From assembly GCA_002479715.1 (NCBI GenBank), contig DLOT01000041.1, forward strand, positions 9,414-22,712: 13,299 nt of DNA, given 5' to 3'. Each line of letters begins with the position of its first letter. The first letter of the stretch is position 1. A model generated the notes under the pieces. The model worked only from the letters and a program-made list of their open reading frames with translations, was not told the origin of the DNA and did no database searches. The position numbers and the translations under genes were made by a program. The DNA comes from Ruminococcus sp. UBA7477 (GTDB lineage Bacteria > Bacillota > Clostridia > Oscillospirales > Ruminococcaceae). This document shows positions 1 to 5,302 of this stretch, piece after piece.

Positions 1-48
1 AATCTGACGGCGCAATCGCTCGACAATAATTATGTGGTGTTGCCTTGA
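1..48 (+). CDS. Possible C-terminal end of an upstream gene (partial)
   Basis: Reading frame 1 is open from the first base and ends at a TGA at 46-48, giving 15 codons whose last residues would be DNNYVVLP. This could be the tail of a plus-strand gene lying mostly outside the window. An open frame of this length is expected by chance, and the pyrB promoter -35 overlaps the stop codon, so the call is weak. No function can be inferred. Confidence 0.3.
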   Translation, partial: NLTAQSLDNNYVVLP

Positions 49-73
49 AAAACCGGCGCAAATGTGGTATACT
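45..73 (+). promoter_or_regulatory. Sigma-A type promoter of pyrB
   Basis: A -35 TTGAAA (45-50) and a -10 TATACT (68-73) are separated by exactly 17 bp, and a TG at 65-66 makes an extended -10. Transcription would start near 80, giving a leader of about 40 nt to the pyrB start. That leader is too short for a PyrR-type attenuator, so any pyrimidine control would have to act at initiation or at the inverted repeat just downstream. Confidence 0.8.
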
Positions 74-84
74 AAACTTAGTAT

Positions 85-102
85 GTATGCATACTTGTAT
101 GC
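85..102 (+). repeat. Overlapping inverted repeats in the pyrB leader
   Basis: GTATGCATAC (85-94) is a perfect 10-bp palindrome. It overlaps a second inverted repeat, GCATAC-TT-GTATGC (89-102). Together they show the GTATGC unit in alternating orientation three times, directly after the predicted transcription start and just before the ribosome binding site (GAAAGGA, 105-111). This could be a repressor operator or a small RNA hairpin beside the ribosome binding site; the sequence alone does not decide. Confidence 0.5.
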
Positions 103-120
103 GTGAAAGGACTGACAAAG

Positions 121-1197
121 ATGCAGGAATACATTGATCTGATAGATCTGAACGACTATCCGACCCTTTGGTGGGAGGACATAATATTCTTGGCTCACGA
201 GATCAAGGCCCACCCGGAGAATTACGCAAAGCGGTGTGCCGGAAAGATCATGGCGACATTGTTCTATGAGCCGTCAACGAGAACGCAGATGTCTTTTCAG
301 GCGGCTATGCTCCGCTTGGGCGGCGGAATAATCGGCTTTGATAACCCGGCGACCTCATCAGTTGCCAAGGGCGAGAATCTCAAGGATACCGTCCGCATTG
401 TCAGCACCTACGGAGATATACTTGTTATGCGCCACCCTAGCGCGGGTGCGGTAAAGGCGGCGGCGCTTTCGGCGCTTTGCCCGGTCATAAACGCGGGCGA
501 CGGCGGACATCTTCATCCGACTCAAACACTGACCGACCTGCTCACTTTGTATGAGGAAAAGGGAAGGCTTGATAATCTGACAATAGGACTTTGCGGCGAC
601 CTTAAAAACGGAAGGACCGTTCACTCACTGCTCAAAGCCATGAGCGCTATGCCGAATAACCGCTTCGTGCTGATATCGACGAAAGAACTGGAGCTTCCCG
701 AATATATCAAGAAGATCCTGCGCGAGAGAAACGCAGGCTTCTGCGAGGTGTCAACTCTGGAGGAGGCGATCGGCGAGCTTGATGTTCTTTATATGACGCG
801 AATACAAAAAGAGCGCTTTGCCTCGGAGCAGCAATACCTGGAGCAGAAGAATATTTATGTTCTCGATGCGCAGAAAATGAAAAAAGCAAAGCCCGATCTG
901 GCGGTGCTGCATCCGCTGCCAAGGGTAGACGAGATAGCTATTGAGGTCGATGATGATCCGAGAGCCAAGTATTTTGAACAGGCCAACTACGGAATGTATG
1001 TCAGAATGTCGCTGATACTGCTGGTGCTTGAAAAGAGCCTCAAGCCCGCAGAGCTTTTCAGGGGCGAGGTGAGAAACGACATAACCTGCAAAAACCCCAA
1101 GTGTATCACAAATACAGAAAAATATCTGCCGCATTCGTTTGTTATAAACGGTAATGAGGCAGTCTGCGAATATTGTGACGAAACCACAATATTATAA
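121..1197 (+). CDS. pyrB: Aspartate carbamoyltransferase catalytic chain with fused PyrI-type zinc ribbon
   Basis: Catalyses carbamoyl phosphate + L-aspartate to N-carbamoyl-aspartate, the committed step of cytosolic pyrimidine synthesis. I chose ATG 121 (358 aa) over GTG 103 because GAAAGGA at 105-111 sits 9 nt upstream of it. Residues 1 to about 312 form the normal catalytic chain: carbamoyl-phosphate motif PSTRT (51-55), KGE with the active-site lysine (83-85), HPTQ (132-135), GDLKNGRTVHS (159-169) and HPLPRVDE (264-271). The last 40 residues are extra and match the zinc domain of the regulatory subunit PyrI, with Cys323-x4-Cys328 and Cys349-x2-Cys352 and the PyrI-like NPKCITNTE. The N-terminal nucleotide-binding domain of PyrI is absent, so CTP/ATP allostery of the Escherichia coli kind is not expected from this chain. 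Full-length PyrB-PyrI fusions are known in other bacteria; this is a shorter form. It appears to be monocistronic, with its own promoter and a hairpin after it. Confidence 0.95.
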   Translation: MQEYIDLIDLNDYPTLWWEDIIFLAHEIKAHPENYAKRCAGKIMATLFYEPSTRTQMSFQAAMLRLGGGIIGFDNPATSSVAKGENLKDTVRIVSTYGDILVMRHPSAGAVKAAALSALCPVINAGDGGHLHPTQTLTDLLTLYEEKGRLDNLTIGLCGDLKNGRTVHSLLKAMSAMPNNRFVLISTKELELPEYIKKILRERNAGFCEVSTLEEAIGELDVLYMTRIQKERFASEQQYLEQKNIYVLDAQKMKKAKPDLAVLHPLPRVDEIAIEVDDDPRAKYFEQANYGMYVRMSLILLVLEKSLKPAELFRGEVRNDITCKNPKCITNTEKYLPHSFVINGNEAVCEYCDETTIL

Positions 1198-1200
1198 TAC

Positions 1201-1236
1201 ATAGCAAACGACATAATATTTTTTGGCGTTTGCTAT
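1201..1236 (+). terminator. Hairpin after pyrB, possible terminator
   Basis: ATAGCAAACG (1201-1210) and CGTTTGCTAT (1227-1236) are perfectly complementary across a 16-nt loop. The stem begins 3 nt after the pyrB stop. The following run is poor (TTGCC), so classical rho-independent termination is uncertain. A competing A/U-only stem pairs 1188-1195 with 1213-1220 and would be followed directly by TTTT. It could also serve as a 3' processing or stability hairpin. Confidence 0.5.
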
Positions 1237-1284
1237 TTGCCGATTCGCACGCAGCGAACGTAAGTGAGCGATTGTGCGAGGCAA
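1237..1284. repeat. Long imperfect palindrome, possibly a dispersed hairpin repeat
   Basis: TTGCC (1237-1241) plus TCGCAC (1245-1250) pair with GTGCGA (1274-1279) plus GGCAA (1280-1284), leaving a 3-base bulge (GAT) and a 23-base centre. The centre holds GCGAACGTAAGTGAGCG. The GC-rich, near-palindromic composition contrasts with the A/T-rich bases around it and resembles short intergenic repeats found in many copies in bacterial genomes. Only one copy lies in this window, so the repeat status is an inference. No convincing strong promoter for the next gene is seen; a weak TTGTGC/TATACA pair (1272-1277, 1294-1299, 16-bp spacer) is possible. Confidence 0.45.
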
Positions 1285-1318
1285 TTAAAATCATATACAT
1301 AAAGAGATGGAGACATTT

Positions 1319-2179
1319 ATGGAAGCCGGAAAGAAGAAATATAAAATACTATGGAACAGAGTGATAATTGCGGTGATCGTGCTTGCTGCCGTTCTGGCAG
1401 GAGCGATATGGCTTCTTGTCAAGGTAATTTCAGGTATTGCCGGGCTGTTTGGCGGCGATGAAAGCAGCTCTGCCAAAGAGGCGGCGGTATCGGTTTCGGA
1501 CAGCAGCTCTGCCGTTTCACAGACCTTACAGGAATCATCATCTGAAACTGAGATAAAGAAGCTCAAGATAGTTATAGATCCGGGACATGGTGGAACCGAC
1601 GCGGGCGCGCTGGATAAGACCGAAACGAGAATGGAGAAAAACGACGCCTTGAGAATTGCGCTGGCAGTTCAAAAATATCTCGGTGAATATGAAAACGTCG
1701 AGGTAATAATGACCCGTACAGAGGACATATTTGTCAGCCTGGATGACAGATGCAGGATCGCCAATGAAGCTGATGCAGATCTGTTCGTTGCGCTGCACAG
1801 AAATCTTTTTGAGGGAAGCGCTCAGGGAGTAGAGGTCTGGGTGAGCAATAAGCAGCCGGTTGTCGATACGGCGCTGGCACAGAATATCCTTGACGGGCTT
1901 CGCGAGGTAGGGATATCCAGCGACCGGGGCGTGCAGTTCGGATACATAGGCAATCCAAACGTTAATTATCAGGTCAACAGAGAAACGGATATGCCTTCCT
2001 GTCTCGTTGAGATGGGATTTATGCAGGACGAGCAGGATAATGCGCTTTTCGATGAGCATTGTGACGAGTATGCCAAGGCGATTGCCGCTGCAATATATAA
2101 AACAGCAGGCGAGGCAGGACTTATCGAGGGTACGGAAAGAACTCTGCCGATGGATACGGAGGCTGTTCCTGCGGCATAA
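1319..2179 (+). CDS. Membrane-anchored N-acetylmuramoyl-L-alanine amidase (Amidase_3)
   Basis: A zinc amidase that cleaves the bond between N-acetylmuramic acid and L-alanine in peptidoglycan, acting outside the membrane in cell-wall remodelling or daughter-cell separation. ATG 1319 (286 aa) is preferred to ATG 1307 because GGAGA at 1309-1313 lies 5 nt before it. Residues 1-14 are basic, 15-42 form one hydrophobic helix (uncleaved signal anchor), and 46-80 are a Ser/Ala/Glu-rich linker. The catalytic domain covers about 82-266: DPGHGG (87-92, zinc ligand His90), Glu106 as likely zinc ligand, LHRN with zinc ligand His160, and LVEMGF with the catalytic Glu231. The family usually has 'SIHxN' where this protein has 'ALHRN'. 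There is no SPOR, LysM or SH3 wall-binding module, so anchoring seems to come from the helix alone. It is followed 35 nt later by the galactokinase gene in the same direction, and the link is probably only transcriptional. Confidence 0.9.
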   Translation: MEAGKKKYKILWNRVIIAVIVLAAVLAGAIWLLVKVISGIAGLFGGDESSSAKEAAVSVSDSSSAVSQTLQESSSETEIKKLKIVIDPGHGGTDAGALDKTETRMEKNDALRIALAVQKYLGEYENVEVIMTRTEDIFVSLDDRCRIANEADADLFVALHRNLFEGSAQGVEVWVSNKQPVVDTALAQNILDGLREVGISSDRGVQFGYIGNPNVNYQVNRETDMPSCLVEMGFMQDEQDNALFDEHCDEYAKAIAAAIYKTAGEAGLIEGTERTLPMDTEAVPAA

Positions 2180-2214
2180 ATAACGATATAACATAATCGG
2201 AAAGGAAGATTGTT

Positions 2215-3453
2215 ATGTATTCTTTGAGCGAGATATACGGTGATGCCGCACAGGCACAGGCTAAGCGGTATGCTAAGGCTATAGAGAGCTTTCAAGCCAT
2301 TTTCGGGGAAGAAGGCGCGTGCCGCCTTTTTTCTGCACCGGGAAGGAGCGAGATCGGCGGAAATCACACCGATCACAATAACGGCTGCGTTCTGGCAGCG
2401 GGTGTTTCACTTGACGTTATCGCTGTTGTCAGACCGACAGACGACGGAATAATCCTTATAAAATCCGAAGGCTTTGAAGCAGACAATGTTTCGCTTTCCG
2501 ACCTCAGCCCGATCGAGGGCGAAAAAAACACCTCCGCTGCTCTGATAAGAGGCGTTGCGGCGGGCTTTGTCAATAACGGGCACAAAATAGGGGGCTTTAC
2601 GGCATATACCACCTCCAACGTTTTAAAAGGCTCCGGTCTGTCATCATCAGCGGCATTCGAGGTTCTGGTCGGTACTATCCTCAGCTGCCTTTATAATGAC
2701 GGTTCGGTTTCCGCAGTCGAGATCGCAAAGATCGCTCAGTATGCGGAGAATGCATATTTCGGTAAGCCTTCGGGGCTGATGGATCAGATGGCGTCGTCGG
2801 TCGGCGGGTTTATAACCATAGATTTCAAAAATACCGCCGAGCCGATCATAGAGGAGATAAATTACGATTTCGCAAAAAGCGGGTATGCACTGTGCATTGT
2901 CGATACCAAGGGCAACCATGCAGACCTAACAGGCGAGTATGCCGCTATTCCTTCCGAGATGAAAAATGTCGCGGCGTTCTTCGGAAAGAAGGTCCTCAGG
3001 GAGATAACAAAAACGATGCTTTTGGAAAAGCTGGATGAGGTGCGCGACGCCTGCGGCGATCGTGCGGTGCTGAGGGCGCTTCATTTCTTTGACGAAAACG
3101 AGAGGGTCGCTATGCAGGCAAAAGCGCTCAACAGCGGCGATTTTGAAGAGTTCCTGAGGCTTGTCAACGAGTCGGGCGAAAGCTCTTACTGCTATTTGCA
3201 GAACATATTTGCCTGCAGCGCTCCGCGCGAGCAGGGGCTGTCGTTGGCATTGTATACGGCTAAGAAGGCATTAGGCGGCGAGGGCGCTTGCAGAGTACAC
3301 GGAGGCGGCTTTGCGGGAACGATCCAGGCGTTTGTTCCGAGCGCAGTGCTTGATGATTTCATAAGAGCGATGGACGGCGTTTTCGGCGACGGAAGCTGCC
3401 ATGTCTTGTCTGTAAGACCTGTAGGCGGTGTGGAAATTGAAGGCATCAATTAA
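2215..3453 (+). CDS. galK: Galactokinase family GHMP kinase
   Basis: Expected to phosphorylate galactose with ATP to galactose-1-phosphate in the cytosol, the entry step of the Leloir pathway. ATG 2215 is preceded by AAAGGAAG (2201-2208). The 412 residues are somewhat longer than typical bacterial GalK (about 380-390). Three GHMP motifs are in order: sugar-binding APGRSEIGGNHTDHNNG (41-57), ATP-binding KGSGLSSSAAFE (138-149) and C-terminal HGGGFAGTIQAFV (362-374). GLMDQ (187-191) carries the presumed catalytic Asp190. The first motif departs from the canonical GEHTDYN: the Glu that normally contacts the sugar is replaced (GGNHTDHN). From memory, many clostridial proteins annotated as galactokinase share this variant. 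The exact sugar is therefore less sure than the kinase family. It lies in a compact plus-strand group and overlaps the next gene by 26 nt. A phosphoglucomutase, which can finish the same pathway, is encoded nearby on the other strand, but galT and galE are not in the window. Confidence 0.85.
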   Translation: MYSLSEIYGDAAQAQAKRYAKAIESFQAIFGEEGACRLFSAPGRSEIGGNHTDHNNGCVLAAGVSLDVIAVVRPTDDGIILIKSEGFEADNVSLSDLSPIEGEKNTSAALIRGVAAGFVNNGHKIGGFTAYTTSNVLKGSGLSSSAAFEVLVGTILSCLYNDGSVSAVEIAKIAQYAENAYFGKPSGLMDQMASSVGGFITIDFKNTAEPIIEEINYDFAKSGYALCIVDTKGNHADLTGEYAAIPSEMKNVAAFFGKKVLREITKTMLLEKLDEVRDACGDRAVLRALHFFDENERVAMQAKALNSGDFEEFLRLVNESGESSYCYLQNIFACSAPREQGLSLALYTAKKALGGEGACRVHGGGFAGTIQAFVPSAVLDDFIRAMDGVFGDGSCHVLSVRPVGGVEIEGIN

Positions 3454-4006
3454 CAGCGTATTCAAAAAGGTGGCGTCTGAGGTCGACAGAAGATACGGGG
3501 TTTCGAGTGACGCGACCTTTCTGACCTTTTGCTCTCTCGGCGCGGCTATGATAAACGGTCTGCCTTTTTCGTTTGTAATAGACAATATCGGAGGACCGTC
3601 GGATAAGGGCCTGTGTGTTGCGGTTTCGGGCGACGCTGTTTCCGAGGGAAAGCTGACAGCATCGGAGATAGAGCTTTCGGGTCTGATAGGAGGAAAGCAG
3701 ACCGCTATAAAAAAGAAGCTGTCGCTTGTTGAGAAAAAGGACGGTAAGAAGATCCTGCAGGCTAAATTTTCCGGTCTGCATATCGCGAGCGGCCTTAAAG
3801 TCAAGGAAACCGACGAGGAGCGTTTTTCACGCAAAATGAAAAATCAGCTGAAATTCAGCTTTACACCTAAATATGACTGCGAAAGCGACGCCGAGGTAAT
3901 GCTCACCGTTTATCCTTATGAAAATATTCTCAACGGCGCAGCAAGCAAGTGGCGGTATGCTTGCCGCGATGAGGGCTCGCTTGAGAAGTATCTCGGAAAG
4001 CTTTGA
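3428..4006 (+). CDS. Hypothetical protein overlapping galK
   Basis: I do not recognise this 192-residue protein. The frame opens at a GTG at 3428, inside the last 26 nt of galK, which suggests translational coupling. TTG 3437 or GTG 3470 are other possible starts, and no strong ribosome binding site separates them. The protein has no signal peptide or clear membrane helix. It starts with a basic amphipathic stretch (KASINSVFKKVASEVDRRYG), then a short hydrophobic segment with FLTFCSLGAAMINGLPFSFV (about 31-50). The middle is lysine-rich (residues 91-148, with IKKKLSLVEKKDGKK). Only two cysteines lie in the C-terminal half and there is no obvious catalytic motif. It ends 26 nt before trmB. The intact long frame, tight packing and neighbour-like codon use support a real gene. 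Its position between galK and trmB gives no clear functional hint. Confidence 0.75.
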   Translation: MWKLKASINSVFKKVASEVDRRYGVSSDATFLTFCSLGAAMINGLPFSFVIDNIGGPSDKGLCVAVSGDAVSEGKLTASEIELSGLIGGKQTAIKKKLSLVEKKDGKKILQAKFSGLHIASGLKVKETDEERFSRKMKNQLKFSFTPKYDCESDAEVMLTVYPYENILNGAASKWRYACRDEGSLEKYLGKL

Positions 4007-4032
4007 CATCTTGAAAGGACTATAACAAAAGC

Positions 4033-4710
4033 ATGAGAATGAGGCGCAAAAAAAATCTCGAGGGCAGGCTGGCTGCCTGCGGAGATAAGATCATATATAT
4101 GGACAGAGAGGACAGGAGCTTCAACGCGATCGACCGCTCGAATACCATCGACCTTGAAAAGCTTTTCGGCAGAAGGTCGGAGATACAGATGGAGATAGGC
4201 TGCGGCAAGGGACAGTTTATCTGCGAGCTGGCGCAGCGCTTTCCGGAGATGGATTTTCTTGCTGTCGAAAAGAGCAGCAACGTTATTGTTGAGGCTTGTG
4301 AAAAGGCGATCGAGCTTGGCATTGATAATCTTTACTTTCTGCGCGGCGGAGCGGAATATCTTGAGTGCTATATTCCTTCCGGGAGCATAAGCAGGCTTTA
4401 TCTTAATTTCAGCTGTCCATATCCAAAAAAGAGTTACGCCTCACACAGGCTGACACATCAAAGGTTTCTTGAGATCTACAGCCGCATATTGGTCAGCGGT
4501 GCGGAGCTTCACCAAAAAACCGACAACAGCGGTCTGTTTGAGTTTTCGATAGAACAGCTTTCAAGGTTCGGCTGTGTTATCAAGAATGTTTCGCTGGATC
4601 TGCATAACAGTGGCTTTGAGGGCAATATCGTTACCGAATACGAGCGGAAATTTTCAGAGCAGGGTCTGCCCATATACAGGCTGGAAGCAGTCTTTGAAAA
4701 CAACGGATAG
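4033..4710 (+). CDS. trmB: tRNA (guanine-N7-)-methyltransferase TrmB
   Basis: A SAM-dependent Rossmann-fold enzyme that makes m7G at position 46 in the variable loop of tRNAs. The 225 residues match the family length. Visible motifs: basic N-terminus, SAM-binding EIGCGKGQF (54-62), the acidic end of strand 2 in FLAVEKS (75-81), the FSCPYPKKS segment (126-134), HRLTH (138-142), TDN (163-165) and TEYERKF (201-207), the last two typical of TrmB. One notable change: the family motif is normally DPWPK, whose Asp is considered catalytic, and here it is CPYPK with Cys128 in the Asp position. The basic residues usually following PK are also altered (SYASHRLTH rather than RHxKRRLT). ATG 4033 was chosen; GAAAGGA at 4013-4019 is 13 nt upstream, which is long, and ATG 4039 in the same frame is possible. 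This is the last gene of the plus-strand group and is followed at once by a strong terminator. Confidence 0.92.
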   Translation: MRMRRKKNLEGRLAACGDKIIYMDREDRSFNAIDRSNTIDLEKLFGRRSEIQMEIGCGKGQFICELAQRFPEMDFLAVEKSSNVIVEACEKAIELGIDNLYFLRGGAEYLECYIPSGSISRLYLNFSCPYPKKSYASHRLTHQRFLEIYSRILVSGAELHQKTDNSGLFEFSIEQLSRFGCVIKNVSLDLHNSGFEGNIVTEYERKFSEQGLPIYRLEAVFENNG

Positions 4711-4715
4711 AACAA

Positions 4716-4756
4716 AAAAACCATGACGTCCGCGGAGCGCGGATGTCATGGTTTTT
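4716..4756 (+). terminator. Rho-independent terminator after trmB
   Basis: A 13-bp stem (4721-4733 with 4739-4751, one G-U pair) with loop GGAGC is followed by TTTTT at 4752-4756. It begins about 10 nt after the trmB stop. An A-run at 4714-4720 pairs with the T-run and would let the hairpin also work on the opposite strand. Confidence 0.93.
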
Positions 4757-4918
4757 CTTATAAAAACAGAAAGATATAGGCCGTGTATTACGGAAGCTTA
4801 TATGCTTTCATATATATAGATAACCTTTTCGGGTAAAAAGGACACCTTTCCAGACAAATTTGGACAAATACACAATTTGTAAGCTGTCACGCTGTGACTA
4901 TTTGTGCTATATCCACAA
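4757..4918. other. Convergent intergenic region with small inverted repeats
   Basis: No gene is supported here. The stretch is A/T-rich and contains three small symmetric elements: CCTTTT/AAAAGG around 4823-4841, ACAAATT (4854-4860) with AATTTGT (4874-4880), and GTCAC-GCT-GTGAC (4886-4898). GACAAAT also occurs twice as a direct repeat (4853-4859 and 4863-4869). It lies between two terminators facing each other, so regulatory function is not required, and a decayed gene or old repeat cannot be excluded. Confidence 0.4.
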
Positions 4919-4919
4919 T

Positions 4920-4953
4920 AAAAACGGAGAGCTTATCAAAACCAAGCTCTCCG
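4920..4953 (-). terminator. Rho-independent terminator of the pgcA unit
   Basis: On the minus strand, CGGAGAGCTT (4953-4944) pairs perfectly with AAGCTCTCCG (4934-4925) around a 9-nt loop, followed by TTTTT (4924-4920). It lies 12 nt beyond the stop of the small minus-strand gene. Confidence 0.93.
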
Positions 4954-4964
4954 CAGACGTTTTA

Positions 4965-5300
4965 TTAAAATTTCACGCGTACATAGTCTTTTTCCGCATA
5001 TTCGGGATATTTTTCTTTAAACTCGGCAAATCTTTTCTCGAACCAGCCGAGCATTTCGGTTCTGCCGTCCTCGTTGAGCGGAAATCTCTCCGTTGCCTCC
5101 AGATCATCTTCTGAGATGCAGTCGAAGGCCTTCGGGTTGTGCCACACGTCGCATACAAAGCAGCCGTCGATCGGTCTGACCTTGTAGCGGAAGTATGAGT
5201 GTGACGAGCCTGAATAGCAGTTGCCCTGAGTGAAGAAATTCACCGGGGGAATGTCAAACTGCAGGAACCTGTCGCGTATAACAAGCTTCTCTTCGGCCAT
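4965..5300 (-). CDS. Small conserved-looking hypothetical protein downstream of pgcA
   Basis: A 111-residue protein that I do not recognise. Its ATG (5300-5298) follows the pgcA stop after 2 nt, so it is probably translated by coupling; no good independent ribosome binding site is visible. It is soluble-looking, with no signal peptide or membrane helix. It is rich in aromatic residues and has four cysteines (28, 47, 50, 61), including a C-F-V-C pair followed by DVWHNPKAFDC, with His34 and His54 near. That arrangement could bind a metal or form disulfides, which is an inference only. The C-terminal 40 residues are charged and helical-looking (GWFEKRFAEFKEKYPEYAEK). It is co-transcribed with phosphoglucomutase and ends just before a terminator, which argues that it is a genuine gene. 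Whether it works with PgcA is unknown. Confidence 0.8.
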   Translation of the reverse strand: MAEEKLVIRDRFLQFDIPPVNFFTQGNCYSGSSHSYFRYKVRPIDGCFVCDVWHNPKAFDCISEDDLEATERFPLNEDGRTEMLGWFEKRFAEFKEKYPEYAEKDYVRVKF

Positions 5301-5302
5301 GA

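Noticed and set aside
103..120. GTG at 103 as pyrB start, adding six residues
   Set aside because: The GTG lies within and next to the GAAAGGA ribosome binding site that serves ATG 121, and the family alignment starts near MQEY.
4860..5114. Plus-strand open frame of 84 codons
   Set aside because: It runs through the minus-strand terminator hairpin and is antisense to the end of the small gene behind pgcA; it has no ribosome binding site.
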